From positions 1 to 12,389 of the forward strand of contig JAKFUW010000173.1 in the NCBI GenBank assembly GCA_021732545.1: a stretch of 12,389 nt of DNA, written 5' to 3'. The position numbers and the translations under genes are program-made. Numbering within the stretch: position 1 is the stretch's first letter; each line of letters opens with the position of its first letter. Source of the stretch: Alphaproteobacteria bacterium. GTDB taxonomy: Bacteria; Pseudomonadota; Alphaproteobacteria; Rickettsiales; UBA3002. The notes under the pieces were generated by a model that saw only the letters and a program-made list of their open reading frames with translations, was not told the DNA's origin and made no database searches. Shown one piece after another: positions 8,045-12,389 of this stretch.

Positions 8045-8622
8045 CCATGAATAATATGCGCAAACGAACCAATGGCGGCGGTGGTCACAGTGGAGGCCAT
8101 GGTGGTGGACATGGCGGCGGTCACCGCAACAATAATAACCGCAACCGTAATGGCGGCGGCGGCGGTGGCGGAAAGTTCCGCGGGCCCAGCATCGATTCAC
8201 AGTCGCTGGCTCGCCAGAAAAAACATGCGTTGATGCAAAAAGAAAAATATCTGGCGATGGCGCGCGATGCTGGGTCCAATGGTGATCGCGTGGAAGCCGA
8301 ATATTACTATCAGCATGTGGAACATTATTCGCGCGTGGTCGGTGACATCATCGAGCAAGAGCCGCGCCCGCAGCCAGGCCAGCATTATGAAAATAATGCG
8401 GCTGAAGGTGAAATTGCCGAGGGTGATGATAACGCGCAAGATGCAGCAAGTGAGCAGCCTGAGCCTCACCCTCAGCCTAGCCGCCATCAGCGCACGCCGC
8501 ATCGCCCGCGCCACATTCAATCAAGCCCGCCGGTGCAGCATCAGCAGGTCGATGATGAGATTCCGTTGCCCAATAGTTTGTTTGCGGCTGATCCGGATAC
8601 GGATGCAGCGGCGAATGCGTAG
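8041..8622 (+). CDS. DUF4167 domain protein with Gly/His/Asn-rich N-terminus
   Basis: This 193-residue cytoplasmic protein is of unknown function. Residues of about 10-45 are a low-complexity run of Gly, His, Asn and Arg. A compact helical domain at about 52-103 follows, with KEKYLAMARDAGSNGDRVEA and YYQHVEHYSRVV, which matches the DUF4167 pattern as I know it from alphaproteobacteria. The rest (about 105-193) is acidic and Pro/Gln-rich and is probably disordered. The basic Gly/Arg/Asn tail suggests nucleic-acid binding, but that is inference. ATG 8041 overlaps the prmC stop (ATGA); a second ATG at 8047 is possible. DUF4167 genes commonly follow prmC in this class, so a translation-related role is plausible. 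It is the last gene of the forward array. Confidence 0.85.
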   Translation: MTMNNMRKRTNGGGGHSGGHGGGHGGGHRNNNNRNRNGGGGGGGKFRGPSIDSQSLARQKKHALMQKEKYLAMARDAGSNGDRVEAEYYYQHVEHYSRVVGDIIEQEPRPQPGQHYENNAAEGEIAEGDDNAQDAASEQPEPHPQPSRHQRTPHRPRHIQSSPPVQHQQVDDEIPLPNSLFAADPDTDAAANA

Positions 8623-8624
8623 AT

Positions 8625-8687
8625 TGTCATGCTGAACTTGTTTCAGCATCTATTCAGAAATGATCCTGAACCGAGTTCAGGATGACA
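8625..8687. repeat. Double-hairpin palindromic element, copy 2
   Basis: TGTCA to TGACA with two 8-bp/5-nt hairpins. The first has arms 8629-8636 and 8642-8649 (ATGCTGAA, loop CTTGT). The second has arms 8663-8670 and 8676-8683 (ATCCTGAA, loop CCGAG). It fills the gap between the convergent DUF4167 and TauE-family genes and could serve as a two-way terminator, though there is no T-run. It shares its frame with the copies at 7036 and 10494, but its stem sequence differs. Confidence 0.82.
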
Positions 8688-8693
8688 CAGTGT

Positions 8694-9455
8694 TTACTGC
8701 ACGAAAAAATACAGCGTAATCGCCGATGAATAGACCATAATAAACCGCCGCAGCCACACCACGCAAATGCGTTTGGAAAGCAGCGCGCTGACATAGCCAC
8801 CCGCCAGCGACCCCGCCAGCATGATGATCGCCAGCGGCCAGATAACCCTGCCCATCACCACAAAAATAATCGCTGAAACCGAATGCGCGACCAACGTGGC
8901 AGATACTTTCAGCGCGTTCATGCGATGCAGGTTATTCATGCCAAACAGCTGATAGAGTGCGAGCAAAAAGATGCCGATGCCGGCGCCAAAAAATCCTGCA
9001 TAGACCGCAACCACTAATTGCGTGATAATCGACATAAAACTGGTACTGAGTTGGTCGGACGATTCGATTGTGCCTTGTAATTTTTTCAGCCACGGACCTG
9101 CGATAAAGCTAAGCGTGGCGATGAGTAGCAACCATGGCACCGCATGGCTGAATTGCGCGTTGATTAAAAAAAGCAGTAATATCGTGCCCGCTGCGCCGCC
9201 GATGAGATTAATGATGAGCGTGCGTTTGAGATCGTTTTTAAGGCTCGCAATTTCGGTGCGATAACCGCGTACGCTGCCCAGCGCTCCCATCCAAAGCCCC
9301 AGCTTGTTGGTTGCGTTGGCTTCAATCGGCGGCGCGCCGGTGAGTAACAAAACGGGGAAGGTAAAAAAGGTGCCACCGCCTGCCACCGCGTTGATGGCAC
9401 CGGCAAAAAATGCGGCGATTAATAATAATCCGCCATCGAAGAGTGAAAGTTCCAT
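8694..9455 (-). CDS. TauE/SafE-family membrane permease
   Basis: This is a 253-residue inner-membrane protein with about seven or eight hydrophobic helices, at roughly 8-36, 51-62, 80-100, 105-122, 141-171, 182-201, 205-225 and 235-252. The N-terminal FFAGAINAVAGGGTFFTFPVLL and the following EANATNKLGLWMGALGS are the usual marks of the TauE/SafE (formerly DUF81) family. The second half repeats the pattern with VAVYAGFFGAGIGIFLL. Family members are thought to export small organosulfur or organic anions such as sulfite or sulfoacetate; the substrate here cannot be read from the sequence. The start is supported by AGGAAATAACA just upstream. It lies downstream of folD on the same strand, about 100 bp away, and no metabolic link to folD is apparent. 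Confidence 0.9.
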   Translation of the reverse strand: MELSLFDGGLLLIAAFFAGAINAVAGGGTFFTFPVLLLTGAPPIEANATNKLGLWMGALGSVRGYRTEIASLKNDLKRTLIINLIGGAAGTILLLFLINAQFSHAVPWLLLIATLSFIAGPWLKKLQGTIESSDQLSTSFMSIITQLVVAVYAGFFGAGIGIFLLALYQLFGMNNLHRMNALKVSATLVAHSVSAIIFVVMGRVIWPLAIIMLAGSLAGGYVSALLSKRICVVWLRRFIMVYSSAITLYFFVQ

Positions 9456-9518
9456 TTGTTATTTCCTATCTCGCTTTCGCGACCGCGAGCGTAGCGCGGC
9501 GGGAAGCGATCTCATTTC

Positions 9519-9554
9519 AAGACTGCTTCGTCGTTTCACTCCTCGCAGAAGCGC
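9519..9554. repeat. Degenerate copy of the GCGAGGAG...GACGAAGCA repeat
   Basis: Read on the reverse strand, this stretch gives CGCTTCTGCGAGGAG and then ACGACGAAGCAGTCT. It closely matches 11861-11900 on the forward strand. It lies in the 103-bp gap between folD and the permease gene. The rest of the gap (9470-9510) is rich in GCGAGCG/GCGGCGGG words but has no clean structure. Confidence 0.55.
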
Positions 9555-9558
9555 AAAA

Positions 9559-10485
9559 TTAATGTTCAAACGCTACGCCATGAATGGCGCACGCGGCTTG
9601 CAGCGTGTTGCGCAACAGGCAGGCGATGGTCATGGGGCCGACGCCACCGGGTACCGGAGTGATGGCGGAAGCTTTGGGCGCAACATCGGCAAAATCCACA
9701 TCGCCGACGAGCCCCCTCCCTAACCCTCCCCCGCTTGCGGAGGAGGGAAGGGTGGGGGTAACGCGGTTAATGCCCACATCAATCACCACCGCGCCGTCTT
9801 TCACCCAATCGGCTTTCACCATCTCAGGCTTGCCCACAGCGGCGATGAGAATATCGGCCCCGCGCGTGATCGATTCAATATTGTGCGTGCGCGAGTGGCA
9901 AATGGTGACGGTGCAGTTTTGATTCAGCAGCAACTGCGCCATGGGCTTGCCAACAATGTTGGAGCGCCCGATAATCACGGCGTGTTTGCCGGCAAGGGTT
10001 GAGGGATGAGGGACGAGGGACGAGTAATAATGATTCAGCAACATCAAACAGCCAAGCGGTGTGCACGATACCAGCGCATCAGGCTGGCTAGTTGCGAGCT
10101 TGCCAACATTGACCACATGAAAGCCATCGACATCTTTGGCGGGTGAAATAGCCTCCAGCACCGAGCGCTCGGCGATATGCGAGGGCAGGGGAAGTTGCAC
10201 CAAAATGCCATGCACGGCGGAATCGGCATTGAGTGTTTCAATCAATGCGAGCAAATCGGCTTGCGAGGTGCTAGTGGGCAGATGATGATCAAACGAGTTC
10301 ATCCCAACTTGCACTGTTTGCGTTTTTTTGTTGCGAACGTAAACTTCGCTTGCAGGGTTATCGCCGACTAATATTACGGCAAGCCCTGGCGTGATGTTGT
10401 GCTCGGCTTTGAGTCTTGCCACACGCTGTGCGATATCGCTGCGCAAGTGCTCAGCATAGGCTTTGCCGTCGATGAGGTGTGTCAT
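9559..10485 (-). CDS. folD: FolD, bifunctional methylenetetrahydrofolate dehydrogenase/cyclohydrolase, with two in-frame insertions
   Basis: FolD interconverts 5,10-methylene-, methenyl- and 10-formyl-tetrahydrofolate using NADP, supplying one-carbon units. The 308-residue protein keeps the catalytic SEVYVRNK (Tyr49, Lys53), ILVQLPLP (Gln97), KDVDGFH, CTPLGCLMLL, the dinucleotide motif IGRSNIVGKPM and the end motif TPVPGGVGPMT. I chose ATG 10485 because AGGAG precedes it; an upstream in-frame ATG (10506) lies in a repeat. Two segments are foreign to the family. Residues of about 155-164 are encoded by a tandem heptamer. Residues of about 243-257 (TPTLPSSASGGGLGR) are encoded by a GC-rich palindrome, placed where relatives go straight from DVGINRV to the GLVGDVDF segment. 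Both keep the frame. The core fold motifs are intact, so I expect an active enzyme with loop extensions. Confidence 0.94.
   Translation of the reverse strand: MTHLIDGKAYAEHLRSDIAQRVARLKAEHNITPGLAVILVGDNPASEVYVRNKKTQTVQVGMNSFDHHLPTSTSQADLLALIETLNADSAVHGILVQLPLPSHIAERSVLEAISPAKDVDGFHVVNVGKLATSQPDALVSCTPLGCLMLLNHYYSSLVPHPSTLAGKHAVIIGRSNIVGKPMAQLLLNQNCTVTICHSRTHNIESITRGADILIAAVGKPEMVKADWVKDGAVVIDVGINRVTPTLPSSASGGGLGRGLVGDVDFADVAPKASAITPVPGGVGPMTIACLLRNTLQAACAIHGVAFEH
9712..9758. repeat. GC-rich palindrome inside folD
   Basis: This is a 47-nt imperfect inverted repeat. The inner arms are 9724-9734 and 9737-9747 (CCCTCCCCCGC against GCGGAGGAGGG, one mismatch, TT loop). The outer arms are 9712-9721 and 9749-9758 (one mismatch). 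The core and the right half match the palindrome at 11360-11396 in the reductase gene. It is translated in frame as a Ser/Gly/Pro-rich insert. Confidence 0.85.
9994..10024. repeat. Tandem heptamer (GAGGGAC) inside folD
   Basis: GAGGGAT, GAGGGAC, GAGGGAC and a partial GAG run from 10001 to 10024, preceded by a degenerate unit (AAGGGTT, 9994-10000). On the coding strand the tract is read in all three phases as SSLVPHPSTL. Three units equal 21 nt, so the frame is kept; gain or loss of one unit would shift it. Confidence 0.85.
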
Positions 10486-10493
10486 ATAGCTCC

Positions 10494-10576
10494 TGTCACC
10501 CCGCATTTATTGCGGGGTCTGGTGATGATGGATGGAGATCCCGCAATGGACACTTAGTGTCACATGCGGGATGACA
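10494..10576. repeat. Double-hairpin palindromic element, copy 3
   Basis: TGTCA to TGACA with two hairpins. The first has arms 10498-10505 and 10511-10518 (ACCCCGCA, loop TTTAT). The second has arms 10538-10545 and 10565-10572 (ATCCCGCA) and holds an inner hairpin (GACAC/GTGTC, 10549-10561). It fills the gap between the reductase stop and the folD start. Its left edge lies only nine bases before the folD ATG on the folD strand, so the folD Shine-Dalgarno site overlaps or abuts it. Confidence 0.82.
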
Positions 10577-10587
10577 TAGTAAAATCA

Positions 10588-11673
10588 TCACGCGCTCACG
10601 CCCTTGCTCGTGGAATATTCAAAATGATACGCCACATCGGGGTAGATGAGGTTGCGGATTTTGTGCGCGGCCATCGCGGCTTCCGAAAATCCACACAGGA
10701 TGAGTTTTAATTTGCCCGCGTACGTGGCGATGTCACCAATCGCAAACACGCCCGCCTGATTGGTTTCGCAACTGGCGGGGTTGATGGTGATATGGCTGTG
10801 TTCCAGCCCTAAACCCCAGCCCGCAATGGGGCCTAAATCCATCGATAAGCCATAAAAAGGCAATAAATAATCAGCCTTTAAAGTGCGTTTTTGACCATCG
10901 AGTGTGCTGACGATAACGCCACTAAGCTGGCCATTTTCGCCCTCTAATCCGGCGAGTTGATAGGGCACCACTTTTTCGATTTTTCCTGCGGTCACCAGCG
11001 CGTTCATTTTGTCGAGTGAGTCGCCCATCGCGCGGAAATTGTCGCGCCGATGGATGATGGATAATGACGCCGCGTCAGGTGCCAACACATTCGCCCAATC
11101 GACTGCTGAATCACCACCGCCTGCAATCACGATATGTTTGCCTTTAAATTCGTCTTTGCGGGTAACAAGGTATCGCACCGCGCCCGATGCCTCATAGGCT
11201 TCCAACCCATCCAGCGGTGGGCGGTTGGGGCCAAACGCACCGCATCCCGCCGCGATGATAATGGCGCGCGCATGGATGATGGTGCCGGAAGAAGTCTCCA
11301 GTTGCCAGTTGCCAGTTGCCAGTGTTTCTCCCTCCTGTGAACTGCTTAGCAGTTCACTTCCTCCCCCCGCTTGCGGGGGGAGGTTAGGTGGGGGGATCAG
11401 GCGCGTCACCTGCTGCCCCAGATGATACACCGGCGCAAAGGGTGCGGCTTGCGCTTCGAGTTGCTTCACCAAATCGAGCGCATCAATCGAGGGATAGGCA
11501 GGGATATCGTAAATCGGTTTTTCAGGATACAAAGCCGCGCATTGTCCACCAATCGCATCCAGCGCATCAATCACATGGCAGCGCACTTTCAGCATGCCCA
11601 GCTGAAACACCGCAAACAGGCCCACGGGGCCCGCGCCGATGATCGCAACGTCGGTGGTGTGTGTTTGGGTCAT
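10588..11673 (-). CDS. Ferredoxin--NADP reductase, type 2 (thioredoxin-reductase-like), with in-frame insertion
   Basis: This cytoplasmic FAD enzyme moves electrons between NADPH and ferredoxin or flavodoxin. The 361-residue product has the FAD-binding motif IIGAGPVGLF (11-20), then GGQCAALYPEKPIYDIP and the NADPH site IVIAGGGDSAVDWA (181-194). It ends with AIGDIATYAGKLKLILCGFSEAA and the family-typical AYHFEYSTSKG. Thioredoxin reductases carry a CxxC disulfide, which is absent here; this supports the YumC-like FNR type. ATG 11673 is chosen because the product then starts MTQTHTTDVAIIGAG; an earlier in-frame ATG (11745) only adds translated repeat. Residues of about 93-124 (PPPNLPPQAGGG, then SELLSSSQEG, then LATGNWQLE) are an insertion absent from relatives and encoded by palindromes and a heptamer tract. 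Without it the length would be near the family norm. Confidence 0.92.
   Translation of the reverse strand: MTQTHTTDVAIIGAGPVGLFAVFQLGMLKVRCHVIDALDAIGGQCAALYPEKPIYDIPAYPSIDALDLVKQLEAQAAPFAPVYHLGQQVTRLIPPPNLPPQAGGGSELLSSSQEGETLATGNWQLETSSGTIIHARAIIIAAGCGAFGPNRPPLDGLEAYEASGAVRYLVTRKDEFKGKHIVIAGGGDSAVDWANVLAPDAASLSIIHRRDNFRAMGDSLDKMNALVTAGKIEKVVPYQLAGLEGENGQLSGVIVSTLDGQKRTLKADYLLPFYGLSMDLGPIAGWGLGLEHSHITINPASCETNQAGVFAIGDIATYAGKLKLILCGFSEAAMAAHKIRNLIYPDVAYHFEYSTSKGVSA
11298..11323. repeat. Tandem heptamer (CCAGTTG) inside the reductase gene
   Basis: Three perfect units (11298-11304, 11305-11311, 11312-11318) are followed by a partial CCAGT. On the coding strand the tract reads LATGNWQLE. Like the folD tract it has a 7-nt period inside an open frame, but its unit sequence is unrelated. 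Confidence 0.88.
11337..11357. repeat. Perfect 9-bp inverted repeat inside the reductase gene
   Basis: The arms are GTGAACTGC (11337-11345) and GCAGTTCAC (11349-11357), with loop TTA. It lies between the heptamer tract and the GC-rich palindrome and is translated as part of the SELLSSSQ segment. Confidence 0.85.
11360..11396. repeat. GC-rich palindrome inside the reductase gene
   Basis: Perfect 11-nt arms at 11360-11370 (CCTCCCCCCGC) and 11373-11383, with a TT centre, are followed by GTTAGGTGGGGGG. The centre and the right flank match the palindrome in folD at 9712-9758, but the left outer arm is missing and replaced by other sequence. It is translated as PPPNLPPQAGGG. Confidence 0.85.
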
Positions 11674-11695
11674 TGGTCTTTGTCCCTCTCGCTTC

Positions 11696-11789
11696 GTCAT
11701 TCCCCGAATTTTGTGTAACAAAATTATAGGGGAATCCAGAGCCACTTAACTGGATTGCCCTATAATCGCTTTGCGATTCGGGCAATGAC
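11696..11789. repeat. Double-hairpin palindromic element, copy 4 (long, nested)
   Basis: GTCATTCCCC (11696-11705) opens and GGGCAATGAC (11780-11789) closes the element. The left part pairs 11699-11705 with 11729-11735 and holds an inner stem (AATTTTG/CAAAATT, 11707-11725). The middle pairs ATCCAG (11734-11739) with CTGGAT (11750-11755). The right part pairs 11754-11760 with 11780-11786 and holds an inner stem (AATCGC/GCGATT, 11764-11778). It lies just upstream of the reductase gene. Confidence 0.8.
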
Positions 11790-12015
11790 GGATGTTTGAT
11801 TGTCTGCCTTCTCTATACGAACCCACGCGTCATAAGCCAATCTTTTTTGTGCGTATCCCACGCTTTTGCGAGGAGGTTTTTTGAACCGACGAAGCAACCT
11901 CACGCAATCAGACTGCTTTGCTAAAGCAGAGTGTTAGATCGCAGAAGCGTTCTTTTCTTTCTTATTAACGATTTATTAACCCCCTCCCCTGTATTTTGAG
12001 GAGGTAAGTATAACA
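11790..12015. other. Gene-free gap between divergent genes
   Basis: I see no gene here. The gap holds the palindrome at 11861-11949, then pyrimidine-rich sequence (11950-11963) and an A/T-rich part with TTATTAACGATTTATTAA (11962-11979). The A/T-rich part probably contains the promoter of the small gene at 12031, but I cannot place -35 and -10 boxes with confidence; TATTTT at 11992 and TATAAC at 12009 are candidates. Confidence 0.5.
11861..11949. repeat. 89-bp imperfect palindrome
   Basis: The outer arms CGCTTTTGCG (11861-11870) and CGCAGAAGCG (11940-11949) pair with one mismatch. A central perfect stem CTGCTTT/AAAGCAG (11913-11919 and 11923-11929) lies off-centre. The left half (GCGAGGAGG, then CGACGAAGCAACCT) matches the reverse complement of 9519-9554, so the same repeat occurs at least twice in the window. 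Confidence 0.65.
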
Positions 12016-12019
12016 AAAA

Positions 12020-12024
12020 AGGAG
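12020..12024 (+). promoter_or_regulatory. Strong ribosome binding site
   Basis: An AAAAAAGGAG stretch lies 6 nt before ATG 12031. It is the strongest Shine-Dalgarno match in the window and supports the small gene as real and well translated. Confidence 0.75.
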
Positions 12025-12030
12025 ATTTTT

Positions 12031-12300
12031 ATGGTAGATAAAGAAGGCGAAGATTTAATCGCAGACATGACAGCAAGAACAGCCCTAGAAGAAGCTGGTG
12101 TAAAAGATTTGGATCCTAAGTGCTTTGGAGCTGCTAAAGATGCTGTTGCGCCATCTGTTAAAGACTTCATGAAAAAACTTGAAGAAAGTCTTGATAAAGG
12201 CAAGGCACTAGATATGGATGATGACTCTGCTCGTGCACCAACTTTCAAAAAAGCAGTTGAGGCTTACGAAGATTGTAAAAAAGGAAGGTCTGGAATTTAG
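12031..12300 (+). CDS. Small acidic hypothetical protein
   Basis: I do not recognise this 89-residue protein. It is soluble, with no signal peptide or membrane segment. By count it has 21 Asp/Glu against 16 Lys/Arg, including a DMDDDS cluster at 61-66, and two cysteines (Cys31 and Cys82). The spacing of hydrophobic residues (for example VKDFMKKLEESL) suggests mostly helices. ATG 12031 is firmly placed by AGGAG 6 nt upstream. Codons end in A or T much more often than in the neighbouring genes, which hints at recent arrival or a different expression class. It stands alone, diverging from the reductase gene across a repeat-rich gap and converging with the PIN-domain fragment. The orientation argues against it being that toxin's antitoxin. 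Function is unknown. Confidence 0.75.
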   Translation: MVDKEGEDLIADMTARTALEEAGVKDLDPKCFGAAKDAVAPSVKDFMKKLEESLDKGKALDMDDDSARAPTFKKAVEAYEDCKKGRSGI

Positions 12301-12323
12301 GTGAATCCGCTTCGTCCCATCGT

Positions 12324-12389
12324 TTAATACGGACTCTCCACCCCACCCCCCAACATCGGGAAATGTTTGGCGTTGCGGGTGATGAGGGT
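12324..12389 (-). CDS. 3' end of a probable PIN-domain (VapC-like) toxin
   Basis: Only the last 21 codons are visible; the gene runs out of the window on the right. They read TLITRNAKHFPM, then LGGGVESPY and a TAA stop. The pattern T-L-(I/V)-T-R-N-x-K-H-F followed shortly by a Pro-Tyr or Pro-Trp end is typical of the C-terminus of PIN-domain ribonucleases of type II toxin-antitoxin systems. The conserved Asp of the TRN(x)HF region in many PIN proteins is not seen, but variants with Asn are common. If right, its antitoxin gene should lie upstream, beyond the right edge. The call rests on a short peptide from memory of the family, so it is moderate. Confidence 0.6.
   Translation of the reverse strand, partial: TLITRNAKHFPMLGGGVESPY

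Noticed and set aside
8078..8175. GGC/GGT-rich stretch as a DNA satellite repeat
   Set aside because: The pattern is explained by Gly/His codons of the DUF4167 protein's low-complexity N-terminus and has no fixed repeat unit.
9712..9758. folD as a pseudogene broken by the palindrome
   Set aside because: The frame stays open, and all catalytic and cofactor motifs before and after the insert are intact.
10486..10506. Upstream ATG extending FolD by 7 residues
   Set aside because: It falls in the palindromic element; AGGAG is well placed only for ATG 10485.
11298..11396. Short CRISPR-like array in the reductase gene
   Set aside because: The repeats are 7-nt contiguous units plus palindromes, with no regular repeat-spacer layout.
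11674..11745. Upstream ATG extending the reductase N-terminus by 24 residues
   Set aside because: The extension is translated repeat sequence with no homology to the family, and the FAD motif is correctly placed from ATG 11673.
12031..12389. Small acidic protein as the antitoxin of the PIN-domain fragment
   Set aside because: The two genes converge; VapB antitoxins normally lie upstream of the toxin on the same strand, which would be outside the window.

Overview
The window looks like a chromosomal stretch of an alphaproteobacterium with moderate GC content. The main support is the order of the forward-strand genes: ptsP, a RodZ-like HTH membrane protein, ispG, hisS, prfA, prmC and a DUF4167 protein. 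As I know these genomes, ptsP, prfA, prmC and DUF4167 are typical alphaproteobacterial neighbours, and DUF4167 is largely restricted to that class. HisRS keeps the ordinary motif 2, which argues weakly against the Rhizobiales/Rhodobacterales/Caulobacterales group with its aberrant histidine system. No species can be named from the sequence.

Positions 1-8622 form one forward-strand housekeeping array. It starts with a 5'-truncated ptsP (nitrogen-PTS enzyme I), followed by the RodZ-like protein, ispG (isoprenoid synthesis), a secreted ankyrin-repeat protein, hisS, prfA (RF1), prmC (the methyltransferase that modifies RF1) and the DUF4167 protein. Most junctions are ATGA stop/start overlaps or very short gaps, which suggests translational coupling. 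The ankyrin gene is the unexpected member of the set.

Positions 8694-11673 carry three reverse-strand genes: a TauE/SafE-family membrane permease, folD (one-carbon metabolism) and a thioredoxin-reductase-like ferredoxin--NADP reductase. Positions 11674-12030 are a repeat-rich gap with no gene. After it come a small orphan gene (+) with a strong Shine-Dalgarno site and more A/T-rich codons, and the 3' end of a probable PIN-domain (VapC-like) toxin (-) cut by the window edge.

The most unusual content is the repeats. Four intergenic elements share one frame, GTC-hairpin-spacer-hairpin-GAC. Their stem sequences differ between loci but nearly match within each element. Separately, folD and the reductase gene each contain a GC-rich palindrome of one shared family plus a tandem heptamer tract, all read through in frame, so both enzymes carry extra low-complexity peptide segments. 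This recalls the Rickettsia palindromic elements that invade coding sequences. No CRISPR array, rRNA, tRNA or insertion sequence is visible.
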